64,000 nucleotides of DNA from Ciona intestinalis. Taxonomy: Eukaryota; Chordata; Ascidiacea; Phlebobranchia; Cionidae. How positions within the stretch are numbered: position 1 is the stretch's first letter; the number at the start of each line of letters is the position of its first letter. Both the position numbers and the translations under genes were made by a program. Positions 45,502-56,547 of this stretch are shown one piece after another. The notes beneath the pieces are model-generated. The model was not told the origin of the DNA, made no database searches, and was given only the letters and a program-made list of their open reading frames with translations. The stretch spans positions 4,138,965 through 4,202,964 of the forward strand of contig NC_020177.2 of NCBI RefSeq assembly GCF_000224145.3. Direction: 5' to 3'.

Positions 45502-48500
45502 TTAATCCATATTGGTATTTTCTTGTTTGTATTCTTCTGCAACCTAAAAATATATTTTTTTACAAAAATGTTTAACTAGGAAAGTTTGCAAAAAAGGAAA
45601 TTTTACTGCTTTAAACAACTAATTTGTTTTGGCAGTTTACAAAATTAAAAAAAAATATTTGACAAAACAATAACACAAACATAGAACCTACCAATGCTCC
45701 TTGCTCCTGCAACTTAAACTTCCAACTAGCATTTTTATTAATCTTCAAACACACATATTGTAGATGCAGCACTGGCAAGATCAAAAACTTACCACTTCGG
45801 CTTTTGGTTTGACTGTCATTGGACTGAAACTGTCCATTAACATTTGCGGAATATTTGGCCCGTAATAAACTTTGGAAGTTTGAGCTAAAGCTTCAATTCT
45901 CCTTAATTCCAGGAACTCAGGTGTCAGTTTAAGCTGTGGATGTTTAAATAAGAGTTTAGCTATGGCACAAACATAGAGGTAGGAGAGATAACATGAATTA
46001 TGCAAAAGTTGCCATTTATGAAAACCAAGCATATAGGTACAGCTTGAAATCTAAAATAATATTCTCTATAGAAATCCTATAGGTTAGGAAAATAAGGTAA
46101 AACAAACAAACCGAATTAGCTTCTGCCTCTTTCAAAGCTTGGTAACATTGAGCATCAGTTCGTGCTTTCATTCTTGCCAAGTGAGATTGATCTGTTAAAG
46201 ATAAATGGTAATAAAATGTTATGATTTGTGCTAATCTTTAAAACTTATTTCATGCATTTACTTTTCCTGACTAACTACATACTTAATGACTGAGCTAAGT
46301 AACCTACTACATGGTTGCCTGGTAATGTTTCTGTCTTATTAAACAGAAAATTAAATGTCATTTATCTTATTTAAGTGTTAATAAGAGCTTATCAAATGTA
46401 GATTTTATGAAGGTATACAGTATCTTCTATATATTTAAAGGTATACAGTATCTTCTATATACAAAGGTATACAGTATCTTCTATATATAAAGGTATACAG
46501 TATCTTCTGTATAAAGGTATACAGTAAAACATACCAGACAGTATAAGAGTAGAAACTCACCCTCAATCTCAGACATTCTACGTTGGGTTTCTTTCTCCAT
46601 AATCTTCTGATCATATTGAATACGAGCCACTTGCGCCACTTTCTCAGCCTCTGTGATAGATAAAAGGTATTGTTATCTAATAATTCAATCTATGATAACC
46701 ATACGCATCAAACTTGGTGGCAGGCCTACCCTGGACCCCTTGTGCTGTTTTAACGATTAAACCAAATCTTTGGTGACTTTGACAAAATGTTACTCTAATA
46801 GTCGTCAAAAACAGAGAAAACGTCATTAAATAATGGGGTGAATGAATAAACTTCTGCTTGTTTGTACCAAGACAGCTGACATCAGGGTAAAAGCAGAGTT
46901 TTATCTAGGGGTAAAAGAGAGGTGCTAAAACAAATGTCACCCCTGTTTCAAAAGTTGAAGTGACTCAGACAACCCTAATGTTACCGCGAAAAACTGACCA
47001 ATTTGAATGATTATTCATACAACAAACTGACCAATCACAGCCTTCTTTCGCTCAGTCTCTGCTTCCTTCTCAATAACTTTTTGTTTCTCATTGACAATTA
47101 ACAATTTTGTTTTTTCAGACTCCCTAAAAACAAAAGAAAAATAAAATCATCATAAATTAAAAGAAAAATAAATTTACATGAGCTCGTAATTTTTTCTGAT
47201 CATTTCTGGGATTTTTGGCTTTGTCACTCGGACAGCTTGCACATATAATCCTGGTGCCATCTCTGTGAGGTCAACTTGCAAAGCTTTCTTTAAGTTTTCA
47301 TCAATCCGATCTGAAACAGAATGCATGTGGAATGTAAATTGTTGCATCTCAACAAAACCGCATTGAAAACATTTCCTGTTTTATAACAGAGGGATAGGCA
47401 GAGGCTCACATAATTAAAGATTTAATTTAAATACATTAGCACAACTACAGAGACACTTTATTCAGACATAGGTTCCACAAAGAATCCATTATGCAAATTT
47501 TTATAATGATAATTGGTATCCAGGACAAAAGGCTTGGTAAACAATGGGTTTTCCACCTTTGTCAGAATTACACTATGTTTTTATACCAGATAAGCTGCTA
47601 AAAGATTGTTCACATGTAGAACTCACCAAATTTAGCAATATATACTTCTTGTAAAGAATGCACAGAACAGAATTGATTCAATTCATGGTGAACTTTGTTA
47701 AAGATTAGAGCACGGTCGTAATCAGCTGTATAGTTACGAACTATCTCATACACCGCAGCCGGTGACAATATGTTAACAACCTCTATCTGATCAAAGTATA
47801 TCATCACACCACCACTGCAATTTAAATTTTTAAAATCAAACTTATAGCGGAATATTTTATGCTGTATTTTGGGTAATGGGCCAATCCTGGCCTAAATCCT
47901 AGGACCCATGAAAAGTTGCAGGACCTCAGCCACATCCAGCACAAGCAGGCAGCCATTTATATACTATAACAAAATGATGAACAATACACAACTCAATGCA
48001 CAAATGAGAAGTACTAGCTGTTAAAGAAATGACAGATTAAGNCCAGGGTTGGATCATTACCCCAATCTGAACATATTAATAATACATAGAATTGTCACCT
48101 TGTCCCACAAGGTACATTCTTCACTTTATCAGTTTGCAAAGTTGTCTGGACAGATCGGAAGGTTGTGATGAATGGAAACATGACATGATATCCAGGTCCC
48201 GATGTGGTTTGCAGTAGTGCTCCTCCCTGATTAATATATTGATTGTTTTGGGGTCAATATTCGAAGGATTATGGCGCGCCAGTAGCAGTTGTGGCACCAC
48301 ATGGTCTGCTATATGCTTATGAATAATTCAACAGTTTATTTTCGTACATGCACAAAGGATGTGGTGTTTTTTTATTAAGATATTAAACATTACCCCATTT
48401 ATGTGGTTTACTGAGAGAAATTAAGTTACAATTTATAAATAAGTAGCATATTTTATAAGGTTTTTTATAAAATCCACCAGAAAACCATAACACAATTTTT

Positions 48501-48717
48501 GAAATAATTCACAAAATGGGTTGAACATTTTTTTGTTGCAATCCAACAAGGAACAAACAGACAATAAATGTTTATTGTTACATAATCATACATACAAAAA
48601 ATGTCTTACCCTGTAGTAAACTGCTACATGTCCTTCGTCCACTTTATGCAAAGAAAAGTTGATTAAAATGGCGAAGGCAGCGACAGAAACGGCAAGAACA
48701 ATCAAACTATTCGCCAT
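45502..48717 (-). CDS. ERLIN: Erlin (SPFH/prohibitin-domain ER protein)
   Basis: Erlins form large ring assemblies in the ER membrane that bind activated IP3 receptors and the ligase RNF170 for ER-associated degradation. About ten exons give about 340 residues (human ERLIN2 339). The N-terminal signal anchor is [20 protein letters not shown], then [80 protein letters not shown] and [15 protein letters not shown] coiled-coil follows: [80 protein letters not shown]. The end is [15 protein letters not shown]. Possible last exons are a 15-nt microexon (45692-45706) and 45548-45502 ([13 protein letters not shown]). ATG 48717 directly follows AAAG. Vertebrates have ERLIN1 and ERLIN2; this is probably a single pro-orthologue. 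Base 48042 is N, in an intron. Confidence 0.95.
46405..46532. repeat. Minisatellite in an ERLIN intron
   Basis: Five consecutive units of about 23-30 bp each contain AAGGTATACAGTATCTTCTA with a short variable TATA spacer. Near identity indicates recent expansion. Confidence 0.9.
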
Positions 48718-50246
48718 CTTTAAATTTCCACGTATAGTTTTACCCTCTAAAGTCCACTACTTTTGTACTTAAACCTGTAACTAATACAAACTGTCACATT
48801 TCCTGTAGTTATACATTTTTTGTACACGTGTCCATAAAACACGTGCAAATGAGTAAGGAATTAGGTTTAATTGCAACACGATCGTGAAACTTCAGCGCGA
48901 ACAGATCTACAACCTGCTCCAGTGAATTCTTCTAGTGAATGAAGTCATGCAGAACTTGCACAAACCGTTTGGCGAAAACCAAAAATTCAAAAACCTGTTT
49001 TATTCAGGGGAGTTATTTTACTCACAAGCTGAAATTGTAGCTTTAACTAATACTTCTAAAAGAAATTCTACTGTTTAGGATTTTTTTAATGAGGTATAGT
49101 AATTATTAATACATTTAAACTGTTTGATTCTGTTTTAATGTGAATTCTAATTACAGATATATACACACTATAAAATGCTCAAGAGTCGTGTATAAACATC
49201 CTGGTTAGTGGTTGCAACCGATGTTTGCATACGGACTCTGAACTCCCTTATATTAAACTTCTTGTTAATACAACCTTTATCAAGTAGATCTTGCCAATTT
49301 ATTCCTCAGAAACAGCTAAGCCAGACTTCCCGAACTTTCTACAAGCAATTCGACAACCAATGCGAGTCACTTGTTTCCTTTGAAAAGTTCACAATACGTT
49401 CAGTTCACATCAGTACCCCACAAGCTGCTTAAAACCCATCTTTTATAAAAGACTGTATTTGAGCCCTCGGTCACAAACACAACGTTCCAGGACTGGCTAG
49501 ACTAAAGACTTTAAACCGACATTACATTGCTTTGTTAACTGAATTAACTTATAAGCTATAGCCCTATAGGAAGTTGTGGGCGTAGAAATTCAGTCTTGGT
49601 TAATAAGTTGGTACGCACATATAGGGCATATTCCAACTAAGCTTGATCGTATCTGACATACACTCAATTTAATCATATATAGGCTACTGTATCGAATTGA
49701 CGTCTGGCTGAAAAAACAATATTTGTTTATTCGATTATATTACAGTAAATTGGATCGTATTATTGGGAGGAGAGGAAATAAGGTTGGGTAATAAGAAACA
49801 GTAGAAATAATATCCGCTGTGACATATGTATCGCATATAAGTGCCTTTTCCGCTCATTTACAAAACAACACAAAGTTTATACGTCGATTTAAATAGGACA
49901 GCGATGATTAAATTAACTATAAGGCAATGAAGAAACGTAAATTTGAGGCATAATAATAATGAGGTATACTAGGGTGGGGGAAGAATGGGACACATTTTTA
50001 TTTAATTTCTCGTCCCAGTTAACAGTAAACAAAGAACGTTCAAAGAATTATTAGACCGTCTCCTCACAACTCCCATCGACCTTTGTTAATTGTTTAAAAC
50101 ACGACCAGCAGGATATTTTGATAATGTATATAATGTGCTAAAGGTGTCCCATCTTCCCCCACGGTACTATATAATAATAAGTGCTATAAAGTATTATAAT
50201 AAGTGCTACTGTTGTTATTTAGTCGTAGTAGTAAGTAACGGATTTG
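48718..50246. other. Intergenic ERLIN - GNAT
   Basis: This contains the ERLIN upstream region, AT-rich sequence and a MITE (49966-50172). A 74-codon frame at 49208-49432 begins at a non-ATG-like context and has no family resemblance; I do not call it a gene. Confidence 0.4.
49966..50172 (+). mobile_element. MITE family A, copy 2
   Basis: About 207 bp with termini TATACTAGGGTGGGGGAAGA and the complement-like CCCATCTTCCCCCACGGTAC. The interior matches copies at 43672, 55035 and 58669 (AGTAAACAAAGAACGTTCAA, TGTTTAAAACACGACCAG). No ORF. Confidence 0.88.
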
Positions 50247-51701
50247 TTATGCGCTGCTTTTGGTTGACTGCCGGCCCTGTAGGTCTATACACATAACTTG
50301 TATACAATTGTCTTTTAGTTCGGCTTGTTTAAATGCAGCTACACCAGTGCATGAATCTCTATACGTTCCAATGTCAACCTTCTTTATGCATTTTGAGCCC
50401 AGTCTTGTGTGAATGGCCAATGCTTTCTCCGATGTTATAAAGCTTAACAAATAATTAAAACCAAGGTCTGCCAACAAATCCGCTTGCCTGTATAAAGGAA
50501 ACGTAACAAGATGTAAAGATAAAGATTGATTTTGAATTTGATAAAAGAATTGGTTATTTCACCCACAACAAATGACAATAAAAAGGCATGAGCATAGTTG
50601 ATATTTTCTTGCCCGCAAAAATGCAGGATTGGGTACATTACCGTGTGGCGAGTTGGGTGCCTATTCCACGGTTGGAATATTGAGGAGAAACTACTAGTAA
50701 ATCAGCAAGTAATAGATTGGTGATGCCGAGCTCGACCCTTGAAATTGACTCAAACATTTCGTAGAGCTAATTAAAAAAATAAAAATAAAATAGTAAAAAA
50801 AACAGGCGTTTGAGACACAGACGGGCTTATAGGCATTTAATACGTATCTGATGGTTTTTGCATAAACCACTGTCGTTTTGTCAATGCATATATACCTCGT
50901 TTTGTACTTGTGCAACTTTTGATTTTCGCTTTCATTATTAATAGTCAGATAAAAAGAACATTTGTACGGTTGCTAACTTAGACAACGAACAATAAGGGTC
51001 CACCGAGTTTTTGGAGCAATTGCCGTTTAGTATATTGCACAAGGACATACATATACATCGACAATTGAAGGTGTGGCAACGTCCAGCCTCGATTGCGTAT
51101 ACCTTTCTTAATTTGTTCATACGCTATATAGTGTTCCGCAGAACAATAAGGTTTTACTTACTCTTTGCAAATATTGAATTTTAATTGGCGTTTGTGTATC
51201 ATCTTCCACTTTGGGCTTTTTATACAAGTCATACTCCCCGAAAGTCACGCCGCATAGTTTATTTGTCACGTCATCGAATGCACCGAGACTCAAGCCTTGC
51301 GGGATCGCTTCCTGAAACGATGTGTTTTAAACGATAAGTTAAAAGACTTTCAAATAAACAGTGAATGATTGAATGAATGAGTGTAACTTATTTACCCTCG
51401 TGTGGCGGCGAAGCGATACTCGTTATAATACGAGTGTTCTGTTTCACAAAGAACCACCTGCACGCTTACACGAGTTACCATCACGCATCTAACTTTGTGG
51501 TTGATTATAGTTACCATATAAACTCACCCTGGCTATTTCACTGGAATAATCTAGAATTTCTTCTTTGGTCAAAAAAAGACACTTTGACGTCGACTCACGA
51601 GTGACGTAATGTTCTGACAGAAGCTCAATGACGTCATCAATGTCATCTTTATGAAGTAATCTATACGTAATGGAAACTTGTCTTGGCATGCCCTGAGTCA
51701 T
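50247..51701 (-). CDS. GNAT-family N-acetyltransferase (arylalkylamine-type)
   Basis: A GCN5-related acetyltransferase that would move an acetyl group from acetyl-CoA to a small amine. Four exons in phase 0 or matched phase (51701-51528, about 51312-51163, about 50768-50642, about 50490-50247) give about 230 residues. The N-terminal half has ITYRLLHKDDIDDVIELLSE and HYVTRESTSKCLFLTKEEIL, a pattern seen in insect-type aaNAT proteins. GLSLGAFDDVTNKLCGVTFG is the beta-strand core, and LLVVSPQYSNRGIGTQLATR contains motif A with the acetyl-CoA pyrophosphate loop (NRGIGT). LSFITSEKALAIHTRLGSKC is motif B. An acceptor (TTTTTGCACCTTAG) lies 24 nt upstream of the ATG. Substrate cannot be inferred: dopamine/serotonin-type and other GNATs share these features. 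It diverges from LSM5. Confidence 0.85.
51366..51475 (+). repeat. Dispersed repeat family B, copy 3
   Basis: The repeat begins TGATTGAATGAATGAGTGTA and contains TATTTACCCTCGTGTGGCGG, GAGTGTTCTGTTTCACA and CACGCTTACACG. It matches the 26686-26780 copy over most of its length. It lies in the first intron of the GNAT gene. Confidence 0.65.
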
Positions 51702-53060
51702 ATCAGATTCGCAGCTAAATCTAAGGTGCAAAAATGAAAATGCAGAAATATATCAACCATATATACATTAGCAGAATAATACAACTGTAAATATAACTGA
51801 CTGACCGCTTAAAGAGTTAGACTGCAACCCGCTGCTGTTGTTCGATTCATTATACCCACTTTATGCTCTTTATATTGTAGCTCTTAGCTTATTATAAATA
51901 CGTGAATCAAATGTTCGCGATTTGACATTTGTAAGTATCATGATTGGACATACCACTATAGCTCAGTTTCTTTCAAATTGCTACTTACGACGAAATGTGC
52001 TGTACGTATCTGCTTTTTAATACTTTCTACTTATAATGATTTCTTTCTAGTGAATTGCGTCCGTTAATTTTCTTGCGTTGATCGTGTACGTCATGTCACT
52101 TGTTGTTCTGGTCATACAGAGTTCAAAAGTTATAACTCGTATTGCAAAAGATACTTGAACATTTTACATTTGTTTATGTTCATTTGTTTAAGGATAATAA
52201 AATTACCTAGCTTAAAATGCAATATTTTCGTCCCACTATGTCTGTTTAAAGAAGCATTATATCGTGTCTTGATATGGTGCACACGTTTATATGACAGAAC
52301 GTACGTATTACAGACATAACCGGAAACAAGGCAACTGCATGTAGCCCAATGACATGCAATGTGAGGCCTACGTTGATAGTTACGTCGGTATAGTAGGGCT
52401 TTAGTAAACATTGCAACGTGCACGCAGTTGACATTTTCCTATAACTGATACCATAAGCACCTTAAACGTATATGTTTCCTGATCGTGTTTTAAGCAATTA
52501 GCAACACTCTTGGAATTAGAACATATCCCATTTTACCTCACCTTACTATATATCGGTGAGGTCCCATGGCCAAGCCACCAGTTTACGCTATTATTCCAAC
52601 TGATACGGTAACACGTGATACTGAAATATCTAGACTTTGCTTCGATTCAAAAGAAATTCTTTGAAGTAGTAATACTAGTAAGTTCATTGCAAATTTGAAT
52701 TTTGTGTTCATATGTAACTGGACTAGTCTGCGATTTTATAGGAGCTATGTGTATATAGCAACCACGTTTTTTTAACTATTACTGTATAGATTTTCTGTTA
52801 TATAGAACATGATTTCGTGTCATGGTGATTGCGTTTATGGCGATATATTTGGGTTTACATTTTATTTACGGGTCAATGTGTGTTTAGATTTCTATGTAAA
52901 ATTTTAATACCACAAAAGGGTTTGTCCCTCCAATAATACGTTTACCGTGCGTTTATTTTATTAAACTTTTCTTATATTAACGTCGCTAGCAAATGAAATT
53001 GTAAACCTTTTTTAAAATATTTATTAACCATATATTGTAGGTATTAAATCATTAATAATA
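51702..53060. other. Divergent intergenic GNAT / LSM5
   Basis: About 1.36 kb with both 5' regions. Minus-strand frames at 52130-52434 look fortuitous. CACGTG-like sequence occurs near 52614. No RNA gene or repeat copy recognised. Confidence 0.4.
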
Positions 53061-53908
53061 ATGGCAAATGCAGCAAATCCTTCCCAACTGTTACCATTGG
53101 AATTAGTTGACAAGTGTATTGGATCTAAAATTCATATTATTATGAAAAGCGAGAAGGTAAGTATGGATATTGTTGTGTGATAAACTAATTGAATGCATTA
53201 AATTGTGTTAATATATTTTAGTTTAACAACTGCTGTTTTTTTCGCTATATTCTGTCGTTTAGTTTATTATTCAATCTTAGCTACTGCTAATCAACTTCAA
53301 GGAAACAAGTAAAGTTATCCTATATATTTATATTATTATATTAAAAACTTTATTGGTGTACTATTGCTATACCCACATATCACTTAAAATGTCAAGTCCT
53401 GGCAAAATACGACTTGTGAAATAGTAAGAGATTGGCTTTCCTACCGCTGGTGAAAATTTTTGTTTTAAACAATACTTAGGCCTCCCTGAAAACAAATTAT
53501 ATCACTGTATAATTCATTTTTTTAAATATGGCTGTATTAAAAATTAGGTTTAAAATCATGCAAAAGGCGCTTTGTAATCAAAGTTCATTCAAGGGACCTT
53601 GTCTTCTGTTCCTGCCCCACTCTGTAGACTGTGGCAGGTGATTTCGGATATTTTTTGAGAAACACATGTTAACCATATTAAACTCATAGAACTACTCAAA
53701 TATAAAGCTCATGCCGGCTCATTTATTATACCAGGAAATTGTGGGCACTCTTCTTGGATTTGATGATTTTGTAAACATGGTACTTGAAGATGTAACTGAA
53801 TACGAATCAACTTCTGAAGGCAGGAGAATTTCGAAACTGGACCAGATACTACTTAATGGAAATAACATTACAATGCTTGTGCCTGGGGGCGAAGGCCCTG
53901 AAATGTGA
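53061..53908 (+). CDS. LSM5: LSM5, U6 snRNA-associated Sm-like protein
   Basis: LSm5 is part of the LSm2-8 ring on the U6 snRNA 3' end (splicing) and the LSm1-7 ring (mRNA decapping). Two exons (53061-53156, 53735-53908) encode 89 residues (human 91). Exon 1: [20 protein letters not shown] and [12 protein letters not shown], the start of Sm motif 1. Exon 2: [20 protein letters not shown] (rest of Sm1 with the RNA-binding [11 protein letters not shown]) and [20 protein letters not shown] (Sm2; the usual arginine-glycine pair is replaced by NGNN as in other LSm5 proteins). The intron falls in phase 0. A TTGTAG acceptor-like site lies about 20 nt upstream of the ATG. Confidence 0.97.
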
Positions 53909-54981
53909 AAGTTGTTCTTTATTTTAGTCTCATTTTTCTGATTGTGTAGGTTACACAAGCACAAGAGTCCACTTCTCAAGTTTATGTTGATTTAATTGTT
54001 TATACATGTGTGTCCTCTAATTGAGCCAAATTTTTAAAATTGCCTTTGTTATTCAATTCAGTGACTAAAAATTGACAACTAGGATTTAACGAGGATTTAA
54101 ACTGAGTTAGTCATAAAAAAACTTTGGCGAATGCCAAAGTAGGCCAATATCCCTTTTTTGTTTTTATCCGTGGTTTTACAATAACGACTGGACTTTTTTA
54201 TGTTTATCTGTGTTCCTGTATCCTTGCAATCACTTCTTTTGATAAGAAATTGTCTTATTCCAAATTAAGAATGAAAATTACAAAATTGTCAATTGCTACA
54301 TATTTTGAAACATTAGTTATCGCTGAAAATTACAATCAAATTGTCTAAATAAGTTATACATGTGTACACAACATCTATACAAATATGAACTAGCTTTAAA
54401 TTGCACAGATGTATTTCAGGTGTCCTAATATACATTAATTTAATGTGTATGAACACTATCCCTCCTTACCCCATCCCACCGTAAGATATAAATGTCTCGC
54501 GTTTCGCTGAAATTTGTTTAGCTATAGAAAATATGCACCAGCGTTACTGTCATATTCCATGTACAAACAAAACATTACAGTGCATATTCATAATCTTAAA
54601 AGCAGTACATTGAAATAGCAATGCAGCTCTACAACTGATGTGGTTAACTGCAGCGAAAGGAAAAACCAGTGAACACTTCAATATATTTCAAGTTTCGGCA
54701 ATTTATTTAAATTCAATAACGCATGCCGGTGGCAATTTGCATTCTTTCCGACGTAATCTTAAAGAGGTGAACAGAACCAAAAAAAGTTTTCATTAATACC
54801 TAAATCTGGTGCTTTTGCTACTAGTCTGTTATTTGGTTGTGTCTGTTGGGCCATTTTGAAACATTTTCTGTTCCAGCCAAATTTGTAATCATGAGCATTT
54901 TGTACATGCGGATACGTGTAATTTCAAAGTATATTGTATGCTTTGTTGATCGATCGGGAGTCCACTTGTTATCAATGAAGT

Positions 54982-55025
54982 TGCACCATGGCCTACTCAA
55001 TACATTTGAGTAGGCCATGGTTGCA
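54982..55025. repeat. Foldback with CATGGCCTACT arms
   Basis: The left arm TGCACCATGGCCTACTCAA and the right arm TTGAGTAGGCCATGGTTGCA pair around a 5-base loop (TACAT). The arm core ATGGCCTACT is the same as in the palindrome at 33645-33691, so the two belong to one foldback family. It abuts MITE family A copy 3. Confidence 0.8.
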
Positions 55026-55034
55026 CATATATAT

Positions 55035-55231
55035 ATAATAGAATGGAGAAAGATGGGGCACCTTTTCATTCTATTTTCTCGTACATTTTAATAGTAAACA
55101 AAGAACATTCAAAGAATTATAAAACCTTGTCCTCGCGACTTTCATAGACCGTTGTCAATTGTTTAAAACACGATCAGGATATTTATATATTTTGTGCTAA
55201 ATGTGTCCCATCTTCCCCTACCCCACTATAT
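55035..55231 (+). mobile_element. MITE family A, copy 3
   Basis: About 197 bp, with left end TAGAATGGAGAAAGATGGGG and right end TCCCATCTTCCCCTACCCCA. Interior blocks TAGTAAACAAAGAACATTCA and AAAACACGATCAGGATAT match other copies. Confidence 0.88.
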
Positions 55232-56547
55232 GCCTATGTAAGATACATGACGACCGGTATTTCATTCTTTAAGACGTTTTGTCAAGATATTGTTTCCTTC
55301 TATACTGTAAACTTCTGAACACTGCTTGTCGGTAACCAGCCCCTGTTTCAAAATGTCGTTGTCCGTTGATAATACCATTTGTTGTGGTTTTGACTTGGGT
55401 TTCTAAACAACGCGATCACGCTACAACAAGTCTGGTGCAAATGGCATGCCCTACTAAACTTGCATTAACAATCCGTCTTCAGTTGTGAGCTATTGATTCG
55501 ACATCTTGTTTGCAAGTCGCTTGCTTTCGCGGAAAAGTGATTTAAAAATCGAACGGCCTTTCGGACATGCTATGGGAATTACGTTTACACAAATTCTTCA
55601 AAGGACCACAAATGCTATAGATTTTGTCGGAATGAACGAACCGGTGGCATCATACTCGGTAAAGGTGGTCAGAGGCGAAAATGTAAAACGTCTGTCTTTC
55701 AATGAACAATCTGTTCGAAACTCGAGCGCATTAATGCCAGTCATTCGTGGCATTGAAGGTCGGCAACGCGTCCCGTAGAATTTAACGGATCCGAATTCAA
55801 TTAGTCGAAGGGCAATAAATAATTGATGTTTTCGCTAGACGCGCTTTGTTTTCTTACGCCTGTCTGGCTGCCTTAATTCGACGGCGCAGCAGAACGGCCC
55901 CTGTAGGTCTCTGGGGTAAGCTCGAGACAGTAGCACGTTTTGGCAAAAAGCGAAAGGTGGACCGCTGATACAGTTACCAAGGCTAGAACAGGCTATGTTA
56001 GCGAATTTTACCCGCTTAAAAATATTGTAGAAGTTTTAGGTTTTTGCCTAGAAGTATTTACTCATAGATATGGCACACGCTTCTGCAAAATGTCGAAAAC
56101 TTTATTGTTTAGAAAGTCCAATAAAAGTTCTGCTTTCGTCGGCGTGTTTTTCATACGCAGCCATTAAGTTGTTACTCAGAAGTCCCGATTTCTAAACAAG
56201 ATTTTGGACAGGAAGATTTTGGTGAATAAACCTCCTAGGGGACAAAGATATAGTGTGGTGCTGTTCTGGTTTTTTTAAACTAATTTCTTAACAACCTGGA
56301 TTTAGTTGAATATTTGTCAGATCATTTTAATCAGTTGGCCTGGTTCGTCTCTTATATTTAAATTTCTTCTGCGATAGGTTTCAACTGAAAACCTTTTTCT
56401 TTTCTTGGCGCAATAGTTTAAAACACGGTTTTCCAAAACTGTTGTGATATTTTGGTAGAATGTTGTTGCTAGTAAGAAAAGAATGGATGTGACCTTTTTA
56501 TCTTATAATTTCACGTTGGTGTTTTAGAGTTGTCGTATTGGTGTAGC

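Larger units (their letters stand above)
53909..56547. other. Long intergenic with foldback and MITE
   Basis: Apart from the LSM5 3' UTR this stretch has no recognised gene. It contains a foldback (54982-55025), a MITE (55035-55231) and a GC-richer part (55360-55960). In that part lies a 70-codon ATG-led frame at 55569-55778 (MGITFTQILQRTTNAIDFVG) with no family resemblance. The end, near 56520, has a TTTTAG acceptor that may close a 5' UTR intron of the next gene. Confidence 0.4.

Noticed and set aside
49208-49432. 74-codon plus-strand frame
   Set aside because: No recognisable motif, no good start context and ordinary AT-rich surroundings.
52130-52434. Two overlapping minus-strand frames between GNAT and LSM5
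   Set aside because: Low-complexity composition, no motif and no splice context; probably chance.
55506-55778. 90-codon plus-strand frame
   Set aside because: The listed beginning is not an ATG; the inner 70-codon frame has no family resemblance and no splice partner was seen. It may be a UTR exon.
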